Origin: Nitrospiraceae bacterium
Lineage (GTDB): Bacteria; Nitrospirota; Thermodesulfovibrionia; Thermodesulfovibrionales; UBA1546
Direction: 5' to 3'
DNA length: 64,000 nucleotides
NCBI GenBank assembly: GCA_021373015.1
Contig: JAJFTJ010000005.1
Span: 289,072-353,071 of the forward strand
This document shows positions 1 through 7,344 of the stretch, piece by piece. The notes beneath the pieces were generated by a model that was not told where the DNA came from, ran no database searches, and saw only the letters and a program-made list of their open reading frames with translations. Position 1 is the stretch's first letter. Every line of letters begins with the position of its first letter. Both the position numbers and the translations under genes were made by a program.

Positions 1-11
1 AAAAGGGATTT

Positions 12-668
12 ATGGTATCACAAGAAAGAATAGACGAAGCGCTTGAGCTTCTCTGGCTGCTTGAAGAGGAGAAAAAGCCTGACTTCAACAGATTTAAGCT
101 GAGTTCAGACGATGAAAATTTTGAGGAATTATTGGCTGAATTAAAAAAACAGAAACTACTTATTGTGATAGATGATCATGGACTTAAGCTGACTGAAGAA
201 GGCCGCAAGCTTGCAAAAGACCTTATAAGAAGACACAGGCTGGCTGAACAGCTTTTCACGGAAGTATTTGAATTGCCTGAAAAATCTATTGAGGCAGATG
301 CCTGTAAAATGGAGCATATATTAAGTGAAAATCTGACAGAAAGAGTATGCACTTTTTTAGGGCATCCGCCTAAATGTCCTCATGGAAAGCCAATTCCAAG
401 AGGTGAATGCTGCAAAAAATACAAGATTGAGATTGAACCTCTTGTTGTAAGGCTGACTGATTTTGAAGTCGGGGTAAAAGGAAGGATTGTGTTTATCGTC
501 TCAGCTGAGACATCAAGGTTAAACAAACTGAGCTCTATGGGGATATCAGCAGGAAGCATTATTAAGCTTTTACAGAAAAAACCATCCTATGTTATACAGA
601 TTGATGAGGCGACAATAGCTGTTGATCCTGAAATTGCAAAAGAGATTTTTGTCAAAAAAACTACTTAG
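12..668 (+). CDS. DtxR/MntR-family metal-dependent transcriptional regulator with FeoA-like C-terminus
   Basis: Predicted Fe- or Mn-responsive repressor of 218 residues. The N-terminal ~75 residues form a winged-helix region (GLKLTEEGRKLAKDL is the wing/helix typical of the family). The dimerisation/metal domain follows (RRHRLAEQLF to about residue 118, with the conserved E-x-x-H-x-x-S pattern in CKMEHILSENL). A C-terminal SH3/FeoA-like domain starts near 145 (VVRLTDFEVGVKGRIVFI). A Cys-rich linker (CPHGKPIPRGECC) may also hold metal. The start has a GGGA ribosome-binding site 6 bases upstream, but the window edge hides the promoter. The family assignment is firm; the metal and targets are not visible. 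The gene reads in the same direction as miaB, 49 bases downstream. Confidence 0.85.
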   Translation: MVSQERIDEALELLWLLEEEKKPDFNRFKLSSDDENFEELLAELKKQKLLIVIDDHGLKLTEEGRKLAKDLIRRHRLAEQLFTEVFELPEKSIEADACKMEHILSENLTERVCTFLGHPPKCPHGKPIPRGECCKKYKIEIEPLVVRLTDFEVGVKGRIVFIVSAETSRLNKLSSMGISAGSIIKLLQKKPSYVIQIDEATIAVDPEIAKEIFVKKTT

Positions 669-717
669 AACATTCAGAAACTTGCCTAGAGTAATGTCTA
701 CATGTTAAATTTCATTT

Positions 718-2013
718 ATGTCTGATAAAAAAGTCTATATCCACACATTTGGCTGTCAAATGAATGTTCATGATTCTGAGAAGATGGCAGGCCTTCTTCT
801 GGAAGAAGGGTATAAACTTACAGAAGCGCCTAGAGATGCAGATATTGTGATATTTAACACTTGCAGTATAAGGGAAAAAGCTGAGCAGAAATTCAGAAGC
901 GAACTTGGCAGGATGAAGAATCTAAAAAAAAGGAATCCAGGGCTTAAAATTGCTGTAGCTGGATGTATGGCGCAACAGCATGGCAAGACATTATCAAAAA
1001 ATAATTCACATGTAGATTATGTATTTGGTCCGCAAAACATTCAAAAATTAAAAGAAATAATAAAAACAAATGGACCGGTAATTTCGATTGAAGATAATCC
1101 TGAAATCGAATACACAGACCTTCCTGTATCAAGAAACGACAAGTACAGATCATGGGTTTCTATAATGTATGGCTGCAACAATTTTTGCAGTTACTGTATT
1201 GTTCCGTACACAAGGGGCAGGGAGAAAAGCAGGCCAAGCAAAAACATCTTAACAGAGATATCTTCTTTAGCTGAAAATGGTGTAAAGGAGATTACACTTT
1301 TAGGACAGAATGTTAATTCATACAAAAGCGATCTTGATTTTCCAGAACTTCTTAAAAAGATAGATTTGATTTCGGGAATAGAAAGAATAAGATTTGTAAC
1401 ATCACATCCCAGAGATCTTTCAGACAACCTTATATTGTGCATTAAAGAGCTGCCAAAAGTTTGTGAACACTTACATCTGCCCCTGCAATCCGGGTCAAGC
1501 AGGATATTAAAGTTAATGAACAGGGGTTATTCTTTTGAAGAATATATGGCTAAAATCAATAAACTCAAGACAACTATCCCTGAAATATCTATTACAACAG
1601 ATATAATTGCCGGGTTTCCTTCAGAAACAGATGAAGATCATGCTGCAACGATGAATGCCCTTAAGAACATTGAATACGATGGTATTTTTGCTTTCAACTT
1701 CTCAACAAGACATGGCACAAAAGCATCAGAAATGGATAAGCATGTTCCAGATAATATAAAATCCGAAAGGCTGTATCAGATACTTGAGCTTCAGGACAAG
1801 ATAACTTTGAAAAAAAATAAATCTCTTGTAGGAACAATTCAGGAAGCGCTTGTTGAAGAAACATATAATGTTGTGAGTGAAAATATGATTGCACGAACAA
1901 GATCAAATAAGATAGTTAATTTCCAAGGTGATAGATCTTTAGCAGGTAAAATTATTAATGTCGAAATAACAAAAGCATTGAAACACTCGCTTAAAGCAAT
2001 ACTTAAGGTGTAA
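718..2013 (+). CDS. miaB: tRNA-2-methylthio-N6-dimethylallyladenosine synthase MiaB
   Basis: Radical-SAM enzyme that converts i6A37 of tRNAs to ms2i6A, a cytoplasmic step that stabilises codon pairing. The 431-residue protein has the normal length. The N-terminal UPF0004 domain carries three auxiliary-cluster cysteines (C13, C49, C83). The radical-SAM CxxxCxxC motif is at C153, C157 and C160 (YGCNNFCSYC). A TRAM domain occupies roughly the last 65 residues. The stop codon abuts the start of mtaB (TAA|ATG), so the two methylthiotransferases are surely co-translated. No strong ribosome-binding site precedes the ATG. Confidence 0.95.
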   Translation: MSDKKVYIHTFGCQMNVHDSEKMAGLLLEEGYKLTEAPRDADIVIFNTCSIREKAEQKFRSELGRMKNLKKRNPGLKIAVAGCMAQQHGKTLSKNNSHVDYVFGPQNIQKLKEIIKTNGPVISIEDNPEIEYTDLPVSRNDKYRSWVSIMYGCNNFCSYCIVPYTRGREKSRPSKNILTEISSLAENGVKEITLLGQNVNSYKSDLDFPELLKKIDLISGIERIRFVTSHPRDLSDNLILCIKELPKVCEHLHLPLQSGSSRILKLMNRGYSFEEYMAKINKLKTTIPEISITTDIIAGFPSETDEDHAATMNALKNIEYDGIFAFNFSTRHGTKASEMDKHVPDNIKSERLYQILELQDKITLKKNKSLVGTIQEALVEETYNVVSENMIARTRSNKIVNFQGDRSLAGKIINVEITKALKHSLKAILKV

Positions 2014-3255
2014 ATGAAAATTTCAGTATTGACCCTCGGATGTAAGGTAAATCAGACTGAAAGCAGTATGATCGAAAGTGCTCTAAAAAAAACCGGACAT
2101 GAAATAGTAAATATTTCCAACAGCCCTGATATTTGCGTCATCAATACATGCACAGTCACTTTAAAAAGCGATTATCATTCAAGACAGTTAATTAGAAAGG
2201 CTAACAGGGCAGGGGCAAGAGTATATGTAACAGGCTGTTACTCTGAACTAAATGAGGCGTTAGTCAAAGAAATGAAAGGCGTAGAGGCAGTGATTCAAAA
2301 CAGAAAAAAGCTTGATATTATAAGCATATTGTCTCCTAATATGTTATATAATGCTTTAGATTATGAAACATGTTCCAGAAGCAGATTCTTTGTTAAGGTT
2401 CAAGACGGATGCAATAATTCATGCAGTTATTGCTCCATTCCAATGGCTAGGGGCTCTTCTAGAAGCATTGAACCAGAAACCATATTAAAACAGATCAATA
2501 ATGCTGTAGCATCTGGTTACAAAGAAATTGTACTTACTGGTATTCATCTTGGCATGTATGGAAAAGACTTCAATGAACACATGAGATTGTCAGACCTGCT
2601 GACAAAAATACTAAATGGCTCTAAAATTAACAGAATTCGCTTGAGTTCATTAGAAATCAATGAACTGGATGAGCCACTGATTGAATTAATGCAAGATTCG
2701 AGGATATGTAATCATCTGCATATACCATTACAAAGCGGCAGCAAAAAAACATTGCGCCTCATGAACAGACAATATACACCAGAGCACTTTAGAGAAAAAA
2801 TAGAGATTATTTACAAAAAATTCACGGGCATTTCTATTGGGACAGATGTTATAGTCGGGTTTCCGGGAGAATTGGAATCAGAATTTCATGAAACCCATGA
2901 TATGCTTGAGCAATTGCCATTTTCTTATATCCACATCTTCCCTTTTTCAGAACGTCCAAACACAAAGGCATCAATCATGCCAGATAAAATTATATCTACT
3001 GTTAAAAAAACCCGTGTACAAAAATTAAATGAACTCAACAAGCAAAAAAAATCAAAGTATATGACTTCCCAAATTGGAAAAACACTGCAAACTCTCATTG
3101 AAAATAAAACTTACAATGATAAGTGCATTGGCACAACAAGTAATTACTTGAAAATTCATATACCGATAAATACAAATCTCTGCGGAACCTTGCTATTAGT
3201 CAGGGTAGAAGGAGTAAAAAACAATACGCTTTTTGGAAGCCCAATAATCATCTGA
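2014..3255 (+). CDS. mtaB: tRNA t6A37 methylthiotransferase MtaB
   Basis: Second methylthiotransferase, 413 residues, predicted to convert t6A37 to ms2t6A. It has the same architecture as MiaB: auxiliary cysteines C10, C46 and C75, and radical-SAM C133, C137 and C140 (DGCNNSCSYC). The N-terminus (LTLGCKVNQTES) is the typical MtaB/YqeV signature rather than MiaB or RimO. It starts directly at the miaB stop. It is the last host gene before the dif site and prophage. Confidence 0.92.
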   Translation: MKISVLTLGCKVNQTESSMIESALKKTGHEIVNISNSPDICVINTCTVTLKSDYHSRQLIRKANRAGARVYVTGCYSELNEALVKEMKGVEAVIQNRKKLDIISILSPNMLYNALDYETCSRSRFFVKVQDGCNNSCSYCSIPMARGSSRSIEPETILKQINNAVASGYKEIVLTGIHLGMYGKDFNEHMRLSDLLTKILNGSKINRIRLSSLEINELDEPLIELMQDSRICNHLHIPLQSGSKKTLRLMNRQYTPEHFREKIEIIYKKFTGISIGTDVIVGFPGELESEFHETHDMLEQLPFSYIHIFPFSERPNTKASIMPDKIISTVKKTRVQKLNELNKQKKSKYMTSQIGKTLQTLIENKTYNDKCIGTTSNYLKIHIPINTNLCGTLLLVRVEGVKNNTLFGSPIII

Positions 3256-3389
3256 AACTATTTGATATTAAAAGATTTTTTAACTGCCTAAAACTCAATC
3301 AAAACCGTACAACCCCAGCAATGACTTAGCATAGAAGTGGTTTTTACCGTGTTTAATAACAGCTTATCAACAGTTTGTGTTTAAACCCT

Positions 3390-3417
3390 ATGTCTGATAA
3401 GATATATTATGTTAAAT
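3390..3417 (+). other. dif/attL: XerCD recombination site at the left end of the prophage
   Basis: A 28-bp site laid out as an 11-bp XerC arm (3390-3400), a 6-bp centre (gatata, 3401-3406) and an 11-bp XerD arm (3407-3417, ttatgttaaat). The XerD arm is identical to that of the Escherichia coli dif site, and the XerC arm ends in the same ATAA. The same centre and XerD arm recur at 9846-9862. It lies between two convergent host genes, as expected for a chromosomal dif. XerCD use is inferred from this match. Confidence 0.85.
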
Positions 3418-3448
3418 GTGATTAATCTTTTAAAAAGGGGGTTCTTCC

Positions 3449-3859
3449 GTGGCTTTGAGATTGGAAAACACAGGAAAGCATTATGTTTTATATGATTCTG
3501 ATAAATTGGTTGCAAAGTTTACACGTCTTGATTTTCGGGATGTTCTTGAGGGTTTGGATTTATCACCGCAGTTTATAGGTCATGTTCTAAAAATGCTTAA
3601 TCGTCTTTATCCTTTGCCTTCTTTGCCTGTTAATGAGCCTCAGCAGGTATCTGATGTACATTCATTGGGTTATGTTATGGAATATCTGACAGTTAAAGGT
3701 TACCGAGTTTATAGCCCTTCTCCATTTTCGGATGCTGAACTTGTTTCTTTTGTTAAGTCTCGTGGTTATTTTGTTGAGCCTGTTGCGAACTTTTTTTATT
3801 TAAAAAGTTGTCTTAACAATTTATCAGAGGTTGAGAATGAGAATAAATCAGAAATATAA
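3449..3859 (+). CDS. Prophage protein of unknown function, 136 aa
   Basis: First gene after attL. It starts with GTG behind a polyG ribosome-binding site (3437-3441). The product is soluble-looking with no membrane segment; its middle part (VSDVHSLGYVMEYLTVKGYRVYSP) suggests a small alpha/beta domain. I recognise no family. By position, next to a small OB-like protein, it may belong to the replication/early module. Its end overlaps the next gene by 23 bases, so translation is probably coupled. Confidence 0.65.
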   Translation: MALRLENTGKHYVLYDSDKLVAKFTRLDFRDVLEGLDLSPQFIGHVLKMLNRLYPLPSLPVNEPQQVSDVHSLGYVMEYLTVKGYRVYSPSPFSDAELVSFVKSRGYFVEPVANFFYLKSCLNNLSEVENENKSEI

Positions 3860-4073
3860 ATTTTCATTATCTGAAAGTCAACAAAATGTTGAAAAGATAC
3901 TTACTTCTGGTGGTTTTCAGTTTTCTTCTTTTCGTGGTAATCACCTATTCGGTAGGTCAGGTGATTTGACATGTCTTTTGTGTCCTTCTGGCACTGTTAC
4001 TTTTAGGCTTAATCATTCTTCTTCGAGGAATGTTGAAAGTAAAAAAAAAAAAAGATTTAAAGGGGGTTTATGA
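3837..4073 (+). CDS. Small prophage protein of unknown function, 78 aa
   Basis: The ATG at 3837 is chosen because the AGAGG motif at 3826-3830 sits at correct spacing from it; an in-frame TTG at 3831 would lie too close. The protein is basic (C-terminal KKKKRF tail) and rich in Ser and Phe, with two cysteines in TCLLC. No family is recognised. It overlaps the previous gene by 23 bases and shares an ATGA overlap with the next, so the three genes form one translation-coupled block. DNA binding is possible from charge alone but unproven. Confidence 0.6.
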   Translation: MRINQKYKFSLSESQQNVEKILTSGGFQFSSFRGNHLFGRSGDLTCLLCPSGTVTFRLNHSSSRNVESKKKKRFKGGL

Positions 4074-4267
4074 AAGTTGAGATTAAGGGAAAAGTTATTT
4101 CTACTGGTAGCACAAAGAAAGGTGGTAGTTTTGCAAATGTTTTGTGTTCTCGTCCTGACGGTACTGGTTCAGATGTTGTGTTTCTTCTGACGAAAAAACC
4201 AGTTCCAGTTAATACTGACATTGTTGCTTTTGCAAACGTTCGGGTTCAGTTCGCAGTGGAGGTATAA
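4070..4267 (+). CDS. Probable single-stranded DNA-binding protein of the phage, 65 aa
   Basis: Compact 65-residue protein with alternating beta-strand character (VEIKGKVISTG, SFANVLCSRPDG, DVVFLLTKKPV, VAFANVRVQFAVEV), as expected of a small OB-type barrel. Inoviruses encode a small ssDNA-binding protein (gpV in Ff) between the replication genes and the coat genes, and this gene sits directly before the small coat genes. Size, position and strand pattern support the call; no sequence motif proves it. It has a strong AAAGGGGG ribosome-binding site 3 bases before the ATG. Confidence 0.45.
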   Translation: MKVEIKGKVISTGSTKKGGSFANVLCSRPDGTGSDVVFLLTKKPVPVNTDIVAFANVRVQFAVEV

Positions 4268-4273
4268 TCTAAA

Positions 4274-4696
4274 GTGGGTAAGTATAGATCTTTATTCTCG
4301 TCCGTTGTTTTGTTTTTGCTATGCTTGCCCACTATTTCTTATTCTTTACCTTCTTCTGGTTTTTATGATTTTACTTGTCCTTTAAATGGTCAATCTGTTG
4401 GTTCTTTTCGTCTTGTTAATTTAACTTCTAATAGATATGAAATGTATTTTACAACTTCAAGTGTCTCAAAAACGGTTATTGTTTTTCCTTCTACAAATTT
4501 TATTGTTAATCTTCGTGGCGATTCAATAAATCATATTTTGAAAGTTTCATATGGTACAGATGTTGCTTGGAATTCTTATGCATTAACGGCTTTGTCTTGT
4601 GTTTCTGAGTCTTCATCACCAAATATTTTGCTGTATTGCGTTGGTGCTTCGTGTGCCATGTTGTTTTGTCTTTTTCTTTATAAAATATTTTCTTAG
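4274..4696 (+). CDS. Prophage secreted/membrane protein with signal peptide and C-terminal anchor, 140 aa
   Basis: Starts with GTG, 11 bases after GGAGG (4258-4262). There is a signal peptide (SLFSSVVLFLLCLPTISYS, cleavage near residue 24), a ~90-residue beta-rich ectodomain, and a C-terminal transmembrane helix (ILLYCVGASCAMLFCLFLY). The topology matches a minor virion or envelope protein. I recognise no family. It lies immediately upstream of the tiny hydrophobic coat gene and was probably transcribed with it. Confidence 0.65.
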   Translation: MGKYRSLFSSVVLFLLCLPTISYSLPSSGFYDFTCPLNGQSVGSFRLVNLTSNRYEMYFTTSSVSKTVIVFPSTNFIVNLRGDSINHILKVSYGTDVAWNSYALTALSCVSESSSPNILLYCVGASCAMLFCLFLYKIFS

Positions 4697-4703
4697 GGGG
4701 TTT

Positions 4704-4805
4704 ATGGATATTCTACTTTTAGGTTTTTGGGGTTTTGTAAAAATCGGCGCTATTTTGCTTGGCGCTTTTGTTGTAATTCGGATTGCAAAAACACTTTTAA
4801 CATAA
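4704..4805 (+). CDS. Tiny hydrophobic phage protein, 33 aa (pVII/pIX-like)
   Basis: Only 33 residues, almost all one membrane helix (FWGFVKIGAILLGAFVVIRI), ending in a short basic tail. The ATG at 4704 is preceded by AGGGGG with 3-base spacing; the longer upstream frame lacks a site. Ff phage pVII and pIX are 33 and 32 residues and lie just before the major coat gene, exactly as here. The assignment rests on size, hydrophobicity and gene order. Confidence 0.6.
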   Translation: MDILLLGFWGFVKIGAILLGAFVVIRIAKTLLT

Positions 4806-4806
4806 G

Positions 4807-4841
4807 TTTTAGCGCTAAAACACGGATACTTTGTGTTCGTG
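4807..4841 (+). repeat. Perfect 14-bp palindrome plus a 9-bp hairpin before the major coat gene
   Basis: A perfect palindrome, ttttagcgctaaaa, occupies 4807-4820. It is followed at once by a hairpin with arms 4821-4829 and 4833-4841 (nine pairs, three of them G:U) and a TTT loop. It lies in the 60-base gap before the coat gene. Possible roles are transcript processing, attenuation or operator binding; the sequence does not decide between them. Confidence 0.55.
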
Positions 4842-4865
4842 AAAAATTTTAGAAAGGGGGTTTGT

Positions 4866-4997
4866 ATGGACTGGACAGAGATAGCTGCTGGTATATCGAG
4901 CCAGATAACAACAGGTTTGCCTGCTTTTACTATCCTTATCGGGCTAGTAGTGGGTATTCCTCTTGCGTGGAGACTTATACGCAAGATAACAAAGTAG
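4866..4997 (+). CDS. Major coat protein of the filamentous phage, 43 aa, without signal peptide
   Basis: 43 residues with the classic inovirus coat layout: an acidic/amphipathic N-terminus (MDWTEIAAGISSQITTGL), one membrane helix (AFTILIGLVVGIPLAW) and a positively charged C-terminus (RLIRKITK) that would contact DNA. There is no leader peptide. This resembles the 44-residue leaderless Pf3 coat rather than the M13 type. AAAGGGGG lies just upstream. A hairpin precedes the gene and a strong inverted repeat follows it, consistent with high expression from its own transcript. Confidence 0.75.
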   Translation: MDWTEIAAGISSQITTGLPAFTILIGLVVGIPLAWRLIRKITK

Positions 4998-5005
4998 TTT
5001 AAATT

Positions 5006-5046
5006 CTTCCCTCTGTTCGTGTTTTTTCTTTACGTTCAGAGGGAAG
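5006..5046 (+). terminator. Strong hairpin after the coat gene, probable terminator
   Basis: Perfect 10-bp arms (cttccctctg at 5006-5015, cagagggaag at 5037-5046) enclose a 21-base loop that can form three further inner pairs and contains a T6 run. It lies 8 bases after the coat stop codon, where filamentous phages carry their major terminator. There is no long T-run after the stem, so termination efficiency is uncertain. Confidence 0.6.
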
Positions 5047-5068
5047 TAAAAATCTAAAGGGGGTTATT

Positions 5069-5419
5069 GTGAAATTTTTTTCTTTTTTCTTATTGTTGTT
5101 TTTGTTTGTTCCTGTTCTTGCGAGTGCTGAATGTTCTGCAGAGTTCAATCCTTCTGGGTTTGACGATTTGATGTCTCAATTTCGTTCATCTTTTCCTATT
5201 AATCTTGTGGCAGTTGCATATAATTTTTTGGATGAAATGTCTGCTGTTGAGCCCATATCTCTTTCTGAGGTTGAGCTAACAATGACAGGATTAACAATTC
5301 GTCCCTTTTCTTTTTTGTCTCTTGGTGTCTTTGATGTTTTTTTTACTTTTCTTCGTATTGCTCTTATAGCTTTACTTATCTTTCAAATTGTTAGACATCT
5401 TCTGGAGTATGTAATATGA
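5069..5419 (+). CDS. Phage secreted protein with C-terminal anchor, paralogue of the pIII-like C-terminal domain, 116 aa
   Basis: GTG start behind AAAGGGGG. The signal peptide is FFLLLFLFVPVLASA and the C-terminal membrane helix FTFLRIALIALLIFQIVRHLL. The mature part (GFDDLMSQFRSSFPINLV) lines up with the last ~85 residues of the pIII-like protein at 5769-7076 (SFDDVINNLNSAFPFSVL, then an anchor with LVRFLLRVL). The two may cap the same virion end, or one may derive from the other. Its end overlaps the next gene by ATGA. Confidence 0.65.
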   Translation: MKFFSFFLLLFLFVPVLASAECSAEFNPSGFDDLMSQFRSSFPINLVAVAYNFLDEMSAVEPISLSEVELTMTGLTIRPFSFLSLGVFDVFFTFLRIALIALLIFQIVRHLLEYVI

Positions 5420-5790
5420 AAAAAATAATTGTTCTTTGTCTTTGTTTGTTTCTTCTTCCTGGTTGCTTTAGCGTCTCGGATGCTTTTCAGTGGATTTCTG
5501 ATTTTTTCTCTGCATATTTAAGTGATTTTGTTTGTTTGATTATTACTGCTTTTTTTGATTTTTTAAATCAGTTGGCAGGTCAATTGAATTCTTTCCTGTC
5601 TGGTTTGCTTAATTTGCTTCCACAATATCAGCCTCCTTCGTTTCATATTTCTGATTTTATGTTTATTCAATATGCAGCTTATTTCTTGCCAATTTCAGAA
5701 GGTGCTACTCTCATAAAATATTTCATTGCTTTTTATTCTTCTTTTTGGGTTGGAAGGGTGATACTTCGTTGGTTAAAGATCTTAAAATAA
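5416..5790 (+). CDS. Hydrophobic phage minor coat protein, pVI-like (DUF2523-like), 124 aa
   Basis: Very hydrophobic protein starting with a lipoprotein-type leader (CLCLFLLPGC, lipobox cysteine near residue 17). Two or three more membrane segments follow, the last ending in a basic tail (FYSSFWVGRVILRWLKILK). Length, hydrophobic profile and position next to the adsorption protein match pVI/DUF2523 proteins that anchor the adsorption complex. No motif proves it. It overlaps the previous gene by 4 bases and the next by 22. Confidence 0.5.
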   Translation: MKKIIVLCLCLFLLPGCFSVSDAFQWISDFFSAYLSDFVCLIITAFFDFLNQLAGQLNSFLSGLLNLLPQYQPPSFHISDFMFIQYAAYFLPISEGATLIKYFIAFYSSFWVGRVILRWLKILK

Positions 5791-7076
5791 AGATAATTAT
5801 TTTTATTTTAATATCTTTTTTGTCTTCTGTTTCTTTTGCAGAAGATTGCACTCCATATTTTAATTTTTCGCCTACTTCGTTTCCTACTGATTACACTTTG
5901 TTTTGGAAGGGTTCATCTTTTTCTTACGACTCTACCTTTCAGGGTTCTTCGTCTTTTCCTTTTCGTATTGATGATTTTAATTATTATGGATTGGTCTACA
6001 GAGTGCCTGTCGTTGTTGCTTTGAATTTTACTACTTATATGCAAACTCCAACAAATGGGAAGTTTATTTTTCGTCTTTTTCCTTATGCAGGTGATACTGG
6101 TACTTATCCTATGTCTGATATAGATGCTTTTTTGTCTGCTTCTTTTCCTCAATGTGACGGTTATCAAAAGATGGCTACTCAATCTTTTAAGATGGTTACA
6201 GACTCTGTTTTGTTTTATTCTTCCGATTGTGCTGTTGGGTATAAAAATCAAAATGGCTCTTGCAGTAAGATGTTTAATGTTTTTGCAGGTGTATTGACAG
6301 GTTATAAACCTGATCCAATACCCTGTGTGCCTTTCTCTTGTTCTTCTGGCTCATATTTCAGTCCGTCTGATTGCAGTTGTCTTCCTTGTGTTAATACTCT
6401 TGGCTCTTGTGAGGTGTATGGCTCGGAGTGTAACCCTGAGACAAAGCCTGTTGAATATAGGTTTAATTATTTTACTACTTGTGAGGGTGTGGAGGCAGGC
6501 AAGGTTTTGCTAACTTTCGAGCATAAATTTTTTTATGATGGTCAAGAAGTAGAAGAAGAATGTTTTAGTAATCCTCATTCAGTTATTAAAGTAGAAAAAT
6601 ATGATATTGAAACTGATGAGACTACTTTTGTGGAGTTGCAGGACATAACCCACGTTGAAAGTTTGGTTGTTGATATAGGTCTGCGTTATTCTTTTAATTA
6701 TTCCTATTTTTTGCCACCTTCTATTATTTCCGAGAATGATATTAGTCCTTTTTATTTTAGTTGTTCTTCTGGTTGCAATCCTTTTTTTGACTCATCCTCT
6801 TTTGATGATGTTATTAATAATCTTAATTCTGCTTTTCCTTTTTCTGTTCTTTTTTGGATTTCTGATTTTTTCGATTTTTCCCCAGATGATTTTGTACCCT
6901 TTGTATTATCTGTACCTTTTTTTGGAGCTATAGAGTTGACTTTTCCTGATTTGTCTTGGTTTAGGATGTTTTTGTTACTTTATCTTGTTTTTTGTCTTGT
7001 GCGTTTTCTTCTTCGTGTTCTTGGCATTGGCGGAATAATAGGCGGTGGTGGTGGTGGTGGTCCGGTATGTACATGA
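5769..7076 (+). CDS. pIII-like adsorption protein of the phage, 435 aa
   Basis: The TTG at 5769 is chosen: GGAAGGG (5752-5758) lies 10 bases upstream and it leads directly into a signal peptide (IKIIIFILISFLSSVSFA). A frame extension to 5745 is possible but adds polar residues. The ectodomain has a Cys-rich block near the middle (CVPFSCSSGSYFSPSDCSC). The C-terminus has an FDD..SAFP segment, a membrane anchor (FLLLYLVFCLVRFLLRVL) and a seven-glycine run from (GGT)n codons. Size, topology and position fit the pIII host-attachment and release protein. The binding domains are unlike any I know, as usual for this fast-evolving class. Confidence 0.65.
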   Translation: MVKDLKIKIIIFILISFLSSVSFAEDCTPYFNFSPTSFPTDYTLFWKGSSFSYDSTFQGSSSFPFRIDDFNYYGLVYRVPVVVALNFTTYMQTPTNGKFIFRLFPYAGDTGTYPMSDIDAFLSASFPQCDGYQKMATQSFKMVTDSVLFYSSDCAVGYKNQNGSCSKMFNVFAGVLTGYKPDPIPCVPFSCSSGSYFSPSDCSCLPCVNTLGSCEVYGSECNPETKPVEYRFNYFTTCEGVEAGKVLLTFEHKFFYDGQEVEEECFSNPHSVIKVEKYDIETDETTFVELQDITHVESLVVDIGLRYSFNYSYFLPPSIISENDISPFYFSCSSGCNPFFDSSSFDDVINNLNSAFPFSVLFWISDFFDFSPDDFVPFVLSVPFFGAIELTFPDLSWFRMFLLLYLVFCLVRFLLRVLGIGGIIGGGGGGGPVCT

Positions 7077-7100
7077 TAAAAAAATTAAAGGGGTTATGAA

Positions 7101-7250
7101 ATGATAAAAAAGCTAGATGCAAGATGTTTGAGTTGTTTTGAAAGAAAACGTAAATTTAAGTGTGAAGGTTTTGAGTCTGGTAAGTATCTTTTTCTTGCTT
7201 GCTGGGTTGAAAAGCCAAAAATACAAAAAAAAAAGTTTAAAACGGCTTAG
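7101..7250 (+). CDS. Small basic Cys-containing phage protein, 49 aa
   Basis: Short frame with an AAAGGGG site 7 bases before the ATG. The 49-residue product is lysine/arginine-rich and carries CLSC at residues 9-12 plus cysteines at 21 and 34. These could hold one zinc ion in a treble-clef or ribbon-like knuckle. It lies between the adsorption protein and the Zot gene. A DNA- or RNA-binding regulator is plausible, but no family is recognised. Confidence 0.5.
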   Translation: MIKKLDARCLSCFERKRKFKCEGFESGKYLFLACWVEKPKIQKKKFKTA

Positions 7251-7344
7251 CCAGATCGTTTAGGTTGCTTCAAACTGCACTGGCATGATGTTTGGTATCT
7301 GGTCTTTTTGAGTTTTTAAAAATAAAAACAAAAGGGGGTTAAAC

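Noticed and set aside
718-3255. Tandem gene duplication of a methylthiotransferase
   Set aside because: MiaB and MtaB are ancient separate families with distinct signatures, not a local duplication.
4616-4984. Minus-strand frame opposite the phage coat genes
   Set aside because: It mirrors two well-supported small coat genes, has no site for ribosomes, and is a by-product of the T-rich coding strand.
5913-6251. Minus-strand frame opposite the pIII-like gene
   Set aside because: Shadow of a long, signal-peptide-bearing gene; very basic composition typical of antisense frames.
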